This document shows, in pieces, positions 21,190 through 29,317 of a DNA stretch of 33,128 bases. Source of the stretch: CAZMGT01 sp964565895 (GTDB taxonomy: Bacteria > Armatimonadota > Zipacnadia > UBA1398 > CAZMGT01); contig CAZMGT010000046.1 in the NCBI GenBank assembly GCA_964565895.1, positions 1 to 33,128 on the forward strand. Reading direction: 5' to 3'. A program made the position numbers and the translations under genes. The stretch's first letter is position 1, and each line of letters opens with the position of its first letter. The notes under the pieces are model-generated. The model ran no database searches. It saw only the letters and a list, made by a program, of their open reading frames with translations, and was not told the DNA's origin.

Positions 21190-22694
21190 GCCGCGCTTTG
21201 AGCGGAAAGCTCGTCGCGCCTCTCCAGCTCTTCAACCACTGCTGCGCCCACGCTGTCGCCCCACACGTTTACTGTGGTGCGGAAGCGGTCTAGCAGCCAG
21301 TCGATGGTTAACAGTAGCGTGATCCCCTCGATGGGCAGATTAACCGCGGTAAGCACGATGACCATGGTCACTAGACCGGCCTCGGGAATCCCCGCCGCGC
21401 CAATCGCCGCCAACGTTGCCGTGAGGAAGATAATTATCATGTGCACCGCGGTAAGCTCGATGCCGAACACCTGAGCCACGAAAATTGCCGCCACCGCTTC
21501 GTATAGCGCCGTGCCGTCCATGTTTACCGTAGCGCCCAGGGGGAGGACGAAGCTCGCCGTGCGGTTAGAGATGCGGTTACGCACCCCGACGCACTCCATG
21601 GTCAAGGGGAGGGTGGCGGAGCTCGAGGCCGTGGAAAACGCGTTAAGCAGCGCGGGCGTCATGTTCCGCGCATAGGGCCCCACGCGCTGCTTGCCCCAAA
21701 CGCGCAAAATGAGCGGCAAGGTAATCAGCCCGTGAATAGCCAGACCCACGAGCACCGTCCCGAAATACTTGCCCAGGGCGACGAGCTCCGGCAAAAAGCC
21801 GCGAAACCCGCCCGCGTCGCCAATGCGCGCGGCAATCAGCCCCATGATCCCCAGCGGCGCGATACACATAATGAGGTGGACGATTTTCATAATCGCCTCG
21901 TTTGCCGCGGTGAAGAACTCCACGGCCACCCGCCCGCGCTCGCCCAGCGTGGTGAGCATTGCCCCGAAGAGCAGGGAGAACAAAATAAGCGGCAAGATTT
22001 GCGTCTCCGCCATAGACTTAAACAAATTCCGCGGGATCATCCCGACAAGCACCTCGTGCAGCACCTCGACGATCCCCTTTTTCTTCCCCTTAACCTTCTC
22101 CGCCACGCGCAGCTTAAGCGCCACGCCCCGCCCCCTGGGGCGGGGCTTTGCCTCGCCTCCCTCCTTATCGGTCCAGCCCTCGACGAAAATGCGCTGCCCG
22201 CTCGCCTCGCGCACTATCCCGCGTAGCCCTTGGTCGAGCAATTCCACCACATATCGCTCGTCGTAGCGCGCCCGGCGCAGCTCCGCCCCCTCAAGATAGG
22301 CCGTCGTGCGCTCCACGCGATACCGCGCCTGGGGCAGCTCCTCCCCGTGGGGCACCCCGCGCCCCGGCTGCACAACGTTCACCAGGACGATCCCCACGAG
22401 CACGGACATCCCCGTGGTAACCATGTAGTAGACAATTGTCCGCCAGCCGATGCTCCCCAGCTCGCGCACATCGCCCAGCCCCGTAATGCCCGCGATCATG
22501 GAAACAATGACCAGGGGCACGACGATCATCATCAGCGCGTTCATAAACACCTCGCCGAGCACGCGCAGGCTCGACCCAACCTCGGGGAGCAGGCCCCCAA
22601 TGAGCGCGCCGATGACTATCGCCCCAGCGATGCCGTAAAGCACCCAGCCCGAGCCGGGGCCTCCGTTTCCTCTTTGCTCTCGGCTTTGCGCCAT
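21186..22694 (-). CDS. DAACS-family dicarboxylate/glutamate:cation symporter with inserted extracellular domain
   Basis: The protein has 502 residues from the ATG six bases after GAGGG; upstream GTG and ATG codons lack spacing. It follows the GltPh/GltP fold: three N-terminal helices, later HP1 with SSS (357-359), TM7 with NMDGT (391-395), HP2 with GIPEAG (435-440), and TM8 with D469, R472, T473 and N476. The Arg equivalent to R397 of GltPh indicates an acidic substrate such as aspartate, glutamate or a C4 dicarboxylate, taken up with Na+ or H+. Between TM3 and TM4, where family members have a short extracellular loop, about 90 extra charged residues (about 118-207) are inserted. It follows larA by 80 bases at the end of the seven-gene run. 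Confidence 0.93.
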   Translation of the reverse strand: MAQSREQRGNGGPGSGWVLYGIAGAIVIGALIGGLLPEVGSSLRVLGEVFMNALMMIVVPLVIVSMIAGITGLGDVRELGSIGWRTIVYYMVTTGMSVLVGIVLVNVVQPGRGVPHGEELPQARYRVERTTAYLEGAELRRARYDERYVVELLDQGLRGIVREASGQRIFVEGWTDKEGGEAKPRPRGRGVALKLRVAEKVKGKKKGIVEVLHEVLVGMIPRNLFKSMAETQILPLILFSLLFGAMLTTLGERGRVAVEFFTAANEAIMKIVHLIMCIAPLGIMGLIAARIGDAGGFRGFLPELVALGKYFGTVLVGLAIHGLITLPLILRVWGKQRVGPYARNMTPALLNAFSTASSSATLPLTMECVGVRNRISNRTASFVLPLGATVNMDGTALYEAVAAIFVAQVFGIELTAVHMIIIFLTATLAAIGAAGIPEAGLVTMVIVLTAVNLPIEGITLLLTIDWLLDRFRTTVNVWGDSVGAAVVEELERRDELSAQSAA

Positions 22695-22774
22695 GGCCAT
22701 CCCTCGTCTAGCTCGCACACGGTGAGGGGCGAAGGTCTATTCACAAACCCGGCGGCGATCCCTTTTCTCGCCGC

Positions 22775-24046
22775 TTAACCGACGCGCGGAATGACATAGG
22801 GCCCGTCGGGGATAACGATTACCCGGGCTTTCGGCCCATGCTTGGCCAGCGCGCGCTCCAGCCCCTCCTCGAGGCTGGCGATCGGCGTGGCAAACGCCGC
22901 GCGCGCGTCGTCCTCGCTCAGCCCGTCGCAAAGCAGCAACAGCTCGTGGTCGGCCAGTGCCTTAAGCAACATATGCCCCGCCCACTGGTCCACGACGAAG
23001 CGGCGCGGGTCGTAAAGCGTCTTGCGCAGGGCATCGAGCGAGTCGTGCGAGCGCAGAAGCTGGGCAAACTCCGCGCTGCCCAGCCCTTGGGAGAGCTCCG
23101 CGGCGAGAATAATCGTTCCCCCGGGCTTAACGCAGGGCAGCGCGCCGACCATCCCCTTCGTCGCCTGGTAATAGCCGGCGTCGAGCGGATATCCCGCGCT
23201 GGAGGTAATTACCACGTCCGCGCGCTCCGGTGCCTGGGCCACGGCGTGCTCCTCGGCGAACCGGCAGGCGGCGAGGTGCGCCTCCTCCAGCTCGCCGGCC
23301 CACACGCCGGTAAGCTCGCGCTCCTCGTCGACCGTTACGTTAACGGTAAACTCCGCGCCGGCCATCTTCGCCGCATCAAGCGCCCGCTCGTGCACCGGGT
23401 TTTGCTCGAGGACAAGGTTCGTCGCCCGCGGGTCGTCGAGCAGCTCTGCGCTGTGTAGCTCCTTAATCGTCTCCGTGGCGCACAGGCCGGGACAAATCGC
23501 CTTCCGCCCGCCCGAAAACCCTGCCATATAGTGCGGCTCGACCAGCCCCACGAGAACCCTTAGCTCGGCCTCGATGTACCCCTTGTCCACCCAAACGGGC
23601 ATGCCCTGCGGCGTCTCGCCGAGCAAAACGTGCTCCGCGCGCCGCCGGGCATAGTGGTTGCGTACGACATGCTTGCTGATGATCTCCACGCCGAGCATTT
23701 CCACAAGCTGCCGCCCGACCGTCGGCTCGTGCATTCCCGTGGCCAACAGCAGCGTTATCCGCTCCGGAGCGATGCCCGCGCGCACGAGCGTACGCAAGAT
23801 CGGCGGAAGGACAACGGCGTGGGGCAGGGGGCGGGTGAAGTCGGGGATGACCACTGTGGCGTTTGCCTTTCCGCGGGCAAGCTCGGCAAGCGGCGGGCAG
23901 CCCAGCGGCCGCTCCAGCGCTGCGCGCACCGCGGAAGCCGGGTCACCAAGCCGGCGCGCCGGCTTAGCGCGCAACACGGCCAGCAAATTCTCCTCGGGAA
24001 CGTCTACCTCGACATAGCCCTTGCCATAGCGCACGCCAACGGTCAT
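22775..24046 (-). CDS. larA: LarA-type nickel-pincer lactate racemase homologue
   Basis: The protein has 423 residues, the length of LarA. Residues known from Lactobacillus plantarum LarA are present at nearly identical positions: D69 and R72 in DFTRP, H106 in ATGMHEP, H172 and K182 in PHYMAGFSGGRK, H198 in ELHSAE, and Y293, Q294 and K297 in YYQATKG. K182 would carry the pincer cofactor and H198 would ligate nickel. LarA interconverts D- and L-lactate by hydride transfer, and homologues act on other 2-hydroxyacids. The cofactor needs LarB, LarC and LarE, none of which is in the window. The ATG overlaps the pyrG stop in ATGA, and GAGG lies six bases before it, inside the end of pyrG, so translation is probably coupled. 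A symporter for acidic substrates follows. Confidence 0.93.
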   Translation of the reverse strand: MTVGVRYGKGYVEVDVPEENLLAVLRAKPARRLGDPASAVRAALERPLGCPPLAELARGKANATVVIPDFTRPLPHAVVLPPILRTLVRAGIAPERITLLLATGMHEPTVGRQLVEMLGVEIISKHVVRNHYARRRAEHVLLGETPQGMPVWVDKGYIEAELRVLVGLVEPHYMAGFSGGRKAICPGLCATETIKELHSAELLDDPRATNLVLEQNPVHERALDAAKMAGAEFTVNVTVDEERELTGVWAGELEEAHLAACRFAEEHAVAQAPERADVVITSSAGYPLDAGYYQATKGMVGALPCVKPGGTIILAAELSQGLGSAEFAQLLRSHDSLDALRKTLYDPRRFVVDQWAGHMLLKALADHELLLLCDGLSEDDARAAFATPIASLEEGLERALAKHGPKARVIVIPDGPYVIPRVG

Positions 24047-25653
24047 TTGCGCCTCTTTCGCCGTTCATCGGCCGCGGCAACTAGCGCCTTAAACAGAGGG
24101 TGCGGCCGCGTGGGCCGCGAGCGAAACTCGGGGTGAAACTGCGAGGCGATGAAAAACGGGTGGTCGGGAAGCTCGATCATCTCCACAAGCTTCTCGTCCG
24201 GCGAGAGCCCAGAGAACACCATGCCTCCCGCGGCCAACCGGTCGCGCAGCGCGTTGTTTACCTCATAGCGGTGCCTGTGCCGCTCGTAAACGATTGTTTC
24301 CTTATAGGCCTTTGCCGCCTGCGTGTTGGGGAGGATCTTGCACGGATACAGCCCCAGGCGCTGCGTCCCGCCTTTGTTTTCGATTACCTTTTGCTCGGGC
24401 ATAAGGTCGACCACGGGATACTTCGTGTTCGGGCAGAATTCCGTGGAGTGCGCCCCTTCCATCCCGCACACGTTGCGCGCGAACTCGATTACGCTTACCT
24501 GCAGCCCCAGGCAGAGCCCGAGAAACGGAATATTCTTCGTCCGCGCATACTCCACCGCGCGAATCTTCCCCTCGATCCCCCGGTCGCCGTAACCCCCGGG
24601 GACGAGGATCCCGTCCACGTCGCCGAGGAGCTTGCGCGGCTCCTCCTTCTCCAGGTCCTCGGAGTCCGTCCAGACGATCTCCACCTCGCGGTTGTTGGCC
24701 AAGCCGCCGTGGTTTAGCGCCTCGATAACGCTGATATATGCGTCGCGCAGGTGGACGTATTTGCCACACAGGGCAATGCGCACTTTTTCCTTCGGCGCGC
24801 GAATGCGCTCCACCAGCGCCCGCCACTCGCGCAGGTTTGCCCGCCGGTTGTCCAGCCCAAGCTTCTTGGCGATGAGCTTCCCCAGCCCCTGCTCCTCGAA
24901 CACCAAGGGCACGGCATAGATCGTGTCCAAGTCCTGGGCCTCGATTACCGCCTCCTTGGGAATGTCGCAAAAGAGGGAGATTTTCGAGCGGTGCTCTTCG
25001 CTCAGCGGCTCGCGCGAGCGGCAGACGAGGACATCCGGGGCAATGCCCATGCTCCGCAGTTCGCGCACGCTGTGCTGCGTGGGCTTGGTTTTCAGCTCAA
25101 ACTCCGGCCCCACCGTGGGAATGAGGCACACGTGGACGAACACGGTGTCCTCTTCGGGCAGCTCGTTCTTCATCTGGCGCAGGGCCTCGATAAACGGCTG
25201 ACCCTCGATATCGCCCACTGTCCCCCCGACCTCGACCACGGCCACCTCCGCCCCCTGCGATGCCGCGGCCATGCGAATGCGCTCTTTGATCTCGTTCGTA
25301 ATGTGCGGGATAACCTGAACGGTCGCCCCAAGATAGTCCCCGCGCCGCTCCTTGGCGATTACGCTCCCGTAGATCTGCCCCGTGGTGATGTTCGCCATGC
25401 GGGTAAGGTTAATGTCGACAAACCGCTCGTAGTGCCCGAGGTCCAGGTCGGTCTCCGCGCCGTCGTCGGTAACGAACACCTCGCCGTGCTGATAGGGGCT
25501 CATGCTCCCCGCGTCCACGTTAATATACGGGTCGATCTTCTGCAGGGTAACGCGCAAGCCGCGGCTGCGCAGCATGCGCCCGATCGACGCCGTGGTAATC
25601 CCTTTGCCCAGCCCTGAGACGACCCCGCCGGTAACGAAGACAAACTTGCACAT
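24043..25653 (-). CDS. pyrG: CTP synthase
   Basis: The protein has 536 residues, as expected for PyrG. It makes CTP from UTP, ATP and glutamine in the cytoplasm, the last step of pyrimidine nucleotide synthesis. The N-terminal synthetase domain shows the nucleotide-binding loop VSGLGKGITTAS and KIDPYINVDAG, then DLDLGHYERF and EVGGTVGDIE. The C-terminal glutamine amidotransferase domain has the nucleophile C381 in GLCLGLQ and the His of QFHPEF. The start codon follows GGAAGGG. The gene lies 21 bases after thiD, and its stop overlaps the larA start by four bases. No leader-type attenuator is visible, as the upstream space is too short. Confidence 0.98.
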   Translation of the reverse strand: MCKFVFVTGGVVSGLGKGITTASIGRMLRSRGLRVTLQKIDPYINVDAGSMSPYQHGEVFVTDDGAETDLDLGHYERFVDINLTRMANITTGQIYGSVIAKERRGDYLGATVQVIPHITNEIKERIRMAAASQGAEVAVVEVGGTVGDIEGQPFIEALRQMKNELPEEDTVFVHVCLIPTVGPEFELKTKPTQHSVRELRSMGIAPDVLVCRSREPLSEEHRSKISLFCDIPKEAVIEAQDLDTIYAVPLVFEEQGLGKLIAKKLGLDNRRANLREWRALVERIRAPKEKVRIALCGKYVHLRDAYISVIEALNHGGLANNREVEIVWTDSEDLEKEEPRKLLGDVDGILVPGGYGDRGIEGKIRAVEYARTKNIPFLGLCLGLQVSVIEFARNVCGMEGAHSTEFCPNTKYPVVDLMPEQKVIENKGGTQRLGLYPCKILPNTQAAKAYKETIVYERHRHRYEVNNALRDRLAAGGMVFSGLSPDEKLVEMIELPDHPFFIASQFHPEFRSRPTRPHPLFKALVAAADERRKRRK

Positions 25654-25674
25654 GGCAAGCCCTTCCCTCGCCAG

Positions 25675-26457
25675 CTAACCTATCACAGCGTGCGAGCGCC
25701 CTACGCGCCGCGCGGAGATTATTCGCCTGAGCACATACTCCTTCGCCTCGGACACCGCCCGCTGCGCGGCCATGCCATAGGCCAAGTTGCAGGCGATCGC
25801 CGAGGAGAGCATGCACCCCGTCCCGCGCACACGCCCTGCCGTGGCCACGCGATTTGCCGGAAACTGGCGCACGGACTTACCGTCGTAGAGCACGTCCGTG
25901 GCCGCCTCGCCCTCCAAGTGCCCGCCGGTAACGAGCACGGCCGCTGCGCCATAGCGCTTGGCGATCTCCTGCGCCGCTTGGGCCATCTCCTCCGCGTTAC
26001 GCGGCGGGTCGCCATCCAGCAGCGCGCCAGCCTCGGCCAGGTTTGGCGTGACCATTGCCGCCAGGCAAAACAGCTTCTCGGCTACCGCCCGCCAAGCGTC
26101 CTCGGCGACGAGCGGCGTGCCGTCGCCGGCGGCGATAACCGGGTCCACGACAACGTTGCGCAGCTCCGCCGCGCGCAGGCGCTCCGCGATAACCTCCGCG
26201 CACGACGCCGTGGGCACCATGCCTATCTTACAGGCGTCCGGGGCAAAGTCCTCCAACACCGCGCCAAGTTGCGCGGCAACCACCTCCTGCGGCGTGGGAA
26301 AGACGTGTCTAACCGCGCTCGCCGTTTGGCTCGTTACCGCGGTAACCACGCTTAGCCCGTGGAAACCGAGCGCCGCAAACGTGCGCAGGTCGGCCTGGAT
26401 CCCCGCGCCCCCGCTGGAGTCTGAGCCGGCAATGGTCAACGCCACGCGGGTTATCAT
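25675..26457 (-). CDS. thiD: Hydroxymethylpyrimidine/phosphomethylpyrimidine kinase
   Basis: The protein has 260 residues, a normal single-domain ThiD. It phosphorylates HMP and HMP-phosphate for thiamine synthesis. The family start VALTIAGSDSSGGAGIQADL is followed by VVDPVIAAGDG, VTPNLAEA and VLVTGGH, and then RGTGCMLSSAIA with the anion-hole GTGC. The ATG overlaps the HAD stop codon as ATGA, with AAGGAG just upstream, so the two are likely translationally coupled. No thiC, thiE or TPP riboswitch is seen nearby. Pyridoxal kinase activity occurs in some relatives but is less likely here. Confidence 0.95.
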   Translation of the reverse strand: MITRVALTIAGSDSSGGAGIQADLRTFAALGFHGLSVVTAVTSQTASAVRHVFPTPQEVVAAQLGAVLEDFAPDACKIGMVPTASCAEVIAERLRAAELRNVVVDPVIAAGDGTPLVAEDAWRAVAEKLFCLAAMVTPNLAEAGALLDGDPPRNAEEMAQAAQEIAKRYGAAAVLVTGGHLEGEAATDVLYDGKSVRQFPANRVATAGRVRGTGCMLSSAIACNLAYGMAAQRAVSEAKEYVLRRIISARRVGRSHAVIG

Positions 26458-27248
26458 CGCAGGCTCCTTATCAGCCCGGGAAGCTCGGCGAGCGTGCCGA
26501 TGATATAGTCCGGCCGGCGCTCCTCCGGTGTGGCGTTTTCCGCCTCGCTGCGGCTCGTCACGCCGGTGAGCACGATCACCGAGGTGCAGCCAAACGCCCG
26601 CGCCGAGCGCACATCGGTATCCAGCCGGTCGCCCACGGCAAGCATCTCTTCCGGTCGGCAGCGCCACTGCTCGGCCATTGTCTGCAGCCCCAGGGGCGAG
26701 GGCTTGCCCAGCTCGATCGGCTTCACCCCGGTCGACGTTTCCAGCGCGGCGACCAGGCTCCCCGCGCCGGGCCAGGTCAGCCCGCCCTCCACGGGATAGC
26801 ACGGGTCGCGGTTCGTGGCGATAAACCGCGCCCCGCGAACAACGGCCACGTGTGCCTCGCGCAGCTTGGTGTAGTTTATCGCGCGGTCCATGCCCACGAC
26901 CACGGTATCCGCTTCGCTGGCCTCCGCGGCAAGCTGCACGCCGGCCTCGCGCAGCTCCTCCACCAGCCCGAACTCGCCGATAACAAAAACTCGGGCCTCG
27001 GGAAAGCGCTGGGCGAGGTATAACCCGGCGAGCCTCCCCGAGGTGCACACCTCGTCCACCTGCGCCTCAATCCCCAACCCGTTGAGCAGCTCGGCCACCG
27101 ATGCGCGGTGCCGCGTGGAGTTGTTAGTGAAAAACCCCAGGCGCAGGCCCATCCGCCGCAGCTCGCTCAGCCCCTCGCGCGCCCCCGGGCAGGCCTCTCC
27201 GCCGCGGTACACTACTCCGTCAAGGTCCAGCACTACGTAGCCGATCAT
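26454..27248 (-). CDS. HAD-superfamily IIA (NagD-like) phosphatase
   Basis: The protein has 264 residues. The nucleophile D8 and acid/base D10 lie in VLDLDGVVYRG; motif II is the NNS of GFFTNNST; motif III is the Lys of ELGKPSP; motif IV is GDRLDTDV. A C2-type cap between motifs II and III places it in subfamily IIA with NagD, 4-nitrophenylphosphatase and phosphoglycolate phosphatase. The substrate is unknown; the coupled thiD gene suggests a phosphate ester in cofactor or nucleotide metabolism, but this is only inference. The ATG is chosen because it opens directly on the strand before the nucleophile; the ribosome binding site is weak (GAGC). The frame is open further upstream, but that part lies over the coiled-coil gene. 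Confidence 0.92.
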   Translation of the reverse strand: MIGYVVLDLDGVVYRGGEACPGAREGLSELRRMGLRLGFFTNNSTRHRASVAELLNGLGIEAQVDEVCTSGRLAGLYLAQRFPEARVFVIGEFGLVEELREAGVQLAAEASEADTVVVGMDRAINYTKLREAHVAVVRGARFIATNRDPCYPVEGGLTWPGAGSLVAALETSTGVKPIELGKPSPLGLQTMAEQWRCRPEEMLAVGDRLDTDVRSARAFGCTSVIVLTGVTSRSEAENATPEERRPDYIIGTLAELPGLIRSLR

Positions 27249-27280
27249 TGCGCTCGGTGGGACAGCGGAACGTCGCACCC

Positions 27281-27670
27281 TTAGAACGATCTCTTGCTCT
27301 CGCGCGCTGCCCGTGCGCTCAGCCCTGCGCGCAGCCGCTCGCGCTCCGCCTTTTTCAGGGCAATGCGCTCCTCCAGCCGCTCCACTTCCTCCATCTCGCG
27401 GGCGAGGGCGGAAAGATCCGCGCTTCCCCTTGCCCGCAGCTCCATCGCCGCCTCGCCCAGCCGCTGCAGCGCGCACTGCCGGTCGTACTCCAGCTCGCGA
27501 ATAGTGCGGTCAACAAGCGCCAGGCGGCCCTGCAGGCGCAAAAAAACGCTCAGCCAGCGCCCGGCACGACCCAGGGCGCCGAGCAGCGCGTGCCCCAGCC
27601 GCGCTAGCTGCTCCAGGACATCCTCCTCGCGCAGCTCCTCCAGCTCCTCGCTCGTCTGCCGCCTGGCCAC
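27281..27670 (-). CDS. Small coiled-coil protein of unknown function
   Basis: The protein has 129 residues from GTG, preceded by GGTGAGGG. Residues 1-35 and 50-120 are strongly helical and charged, with heptad-like spacing of Leu (for example EELREEDVLEQLARLG and AREMEEVERLEERIAL). A short hydrophobic stretch (GRWLSVFLRLQG, about 37-48) is not long enough for a membrane span. No known motif is recognised. It starts 10 bases after the kinase stop and ends 32 bases before the HAD start, so it belongs to the same transcript. A structural or adaptor role is possible, but nothing in the sequence says so. Confidence 0.7.
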   Translation of the reverse strand: MARRQTSEELEELREEDVLEQLARLGHALLGALGRAGRWLSVFLRLQGRLALVDRTIRELEYDRQCALQRLGEAAMELRARGSADLSALAREMEEVERLEERIALKKAERERLRAGLSARAARESKRSF

Positions 27671-27680
27671 GTGCCCTCAC

Positions 27681-29198
27681 CTAGTGTGTGGGGATCCTGT
27701 GGCTCAACTCCACCACAGTGGGATAGATCTCCTTGTATATCTGAAACTTCTCCGTGTAGATCTCGTGTCGCTTTTCATCCGGCTCATAGCGCTCGCGCTC
27801 GTGAATCGCCGCGGCAACGGCCTCCTCGTCCGAGGAGTACTCGCCGATCGCCCGCCCCGCGAGCATCGCCGCCCCGAGGCAGGGGGCTTCGGTAACGTCG
27901 AGCGAGATAATGGGCTTGCCGAAAATGTCCGCCTTAAGCTGCAGCCAAAACGCCGAGCGCGCCCCGCCGCCAATGGCTCGCAGCTCCTCGATGTGCACGC
28001 CCGCCTTCTCCAACAGCTCGAGGTTCATGCGCATCTCAAACGTCACGCCGTCTAAGCAGGCCTTGATTATCTCCCCCCGCGTGGTAGACAGCGTCAGCCC
28101 CATGATTACCCCCTTGGAGTGCGAGTCGAAATACGGCGTGCCCGTTGAGGTAAAGTGGGGCAAGACGTAAACGTCCACGGGGTCCGGCGAGGCGTTGGCG
28201 ATGAGCAGCTCATAAGGATCGCGCCCCGTGCGCTTCGCCTCCTCGACCTCGGGCTGGCCAAACGTGTCGCGGAACCAGCGCAAAAGCGCCCCGCCGGTAA
28301 AGTTAAACGCCAGGGTAACGTAAAGATCGCGCGCCGCGTGGGGGTAGCAGCAGAAGCTGTTCTCGAGCATATCGTCGGTTAGCACAGGCTCGGAGAACGC
28401 CGGGGTAATGCATTCCACCGTCCCCGTGCCGTCCACGGCGATATTGGGGTGAATGACGCCCGCGCCAAACGCGCCCGCAGGCTGGTCGTGCGCGCCCGTG
28501 GCCACCTTAACCCCCGGCCGCAGGCCCAGGCGCTCGGCCATCTTTGGGCTAACCTCGCCGACCACCTCGCCCGAGGGCAGCGGAGGCGAAAACACCGCTG
28601 GGTCTACCCCGGCCTTGCTGCAGATCTCCTCCGACCAGCACTTGTTGATGATGTCAAAGCACATCGTGCGCGCGGCGAGCGCGTAGCTCATCGCCGGCTC
28701 TGCCCCGAGCTGCTCCATGACGAAGTCCTCGAAGCAGCGAAAGTGCTTCATCCGCTCGCGCAGCCCGGGAACGTTCTCATAGAGCCACATAATCTTGGAG
28801 ATCGTGTGCATGGGGTGCAGGGGCTGGCCCGTTATCTGAAAAATGCGCTTCGCCCCCATCTCCCGCCGCCACCACTCTGTCTGGGGGACGGTACGCGCGT
28901 CGAAGCTCACCGGGCTGTTGTAGAGGATCTCCCCGTTCTCATCCAGGGGCACGCCGGCCTCGCCCTGGCAGGAAATGCCAATGGCCTTCACCGGGTCGGC
29001 GTCGCCCGCCTGGTGCGCCGCCTCGGCGATTACCGTCTGCACGTTTTCCCATACCTCGCGAGGGTCCAGCTCGCTAAGCCCCGGCCCGGGATGATATAGG
29101 GGATATTCGCGATACGACTCGCCCAGCAGCTTTCCCTCAACATTAACGACAATTGCCTTGCAGCCCGTGGTCCCTACGTCCAGCCCAAGCAAACTCAT
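27681..29198 (-). CDS. FGGY-family carbohydrate kinase
   Basis: The protein has 505 residues from ATG, eight bases after GGAGG; an earlier in-frame start near 29279 would lie across the promoter and is rejected. FGGY kinases phosphorylate sugars or polyols with ATP. The first actin-like lobe begins LGLDVGTTGCKAIVV with the phosphate loop; the catalytic base is D238 in GAHDQPAGAFG; the second lobe has DGTGTVECI and AIGGGARSAFWLQLKAD. Overall it is closest to the xylulokinase/gluconokinase-like group, but the substrate cannot be read. As first gene of the run and with the arabinosidase and fucosidase cluster 18 kb away, a role in pentose or deoxysugar use is possible. Confidence 0.93.
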   Translation of the reverse strand: MSLLGLDVGTTGCKAIVVNVEGKLLGESYREYPLYHPGPGLSELDPREVWENVQTVIAEAAHQAGDADPVKAIGISCQGEAGVPLDENGEILYNSPVSFDARTVPQTEWWRREMGAKRIFQITGQPLHPMHTISKIMWLYENVPGLRERMKHFRCFEDFVMEQLGAEPAMSYALAARTMCFDIINKCWSEEICSKAGVDPAVFSPPLPSGEVVGEVSPKMAERLGLRPGVKVATGAHDQPAGAFGAGVIHPNIAVDGTGTVECITPAFSEPVLTDDMLENSFCCYPHAARDLYVTLAFNFTGGALLRWFRDTFGQPEVEEAKRTGRDPYELLIANASPDPVDVYVLPHFTSTGTPYFDSHSKGVIMGLTLSTTRGEIIKACLDGVTFEMRMNLELLEKAGVHIEELRAIGGGARSAFWLQLKADIFGKPIISLDVTEAPCLGAAMLAGRAIGEYSSDEEAVAAAIHERERYEPDEKRHEIYTEKFQIYKEIYPTVVELSHRIPTH

Positions 29199-29246
29199 AG
29201 GCAAACCTCCGCGTGCAAAAAACGTGCCCCGCGCTACAACGCGCGA

Positions 29247-29276
29247 AGGATACACCGCGCCGCTTTTGGGTGTCAA
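29247..29276 (-). promoter_or_regulatory. Sigma-70-type promoter for the FGGY kinase operon
   Basis: On the minus strand a perfect TTGACA (29276-29271) is followed after 18 bases by TATCCT (29252-29247; four of six matches to TATAAT). Transcription would begin near 29240, giving a leader of about 42 bases before the kinase ATG. It is the best promoter for the whole minus-strand run down to 21186. Confidence 0.7.
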
Positions 29277-29317
29277 CAAAACCGCCGCTGCGCCTTGCCG
29301 CGCGCTGTCCTCCCCGC

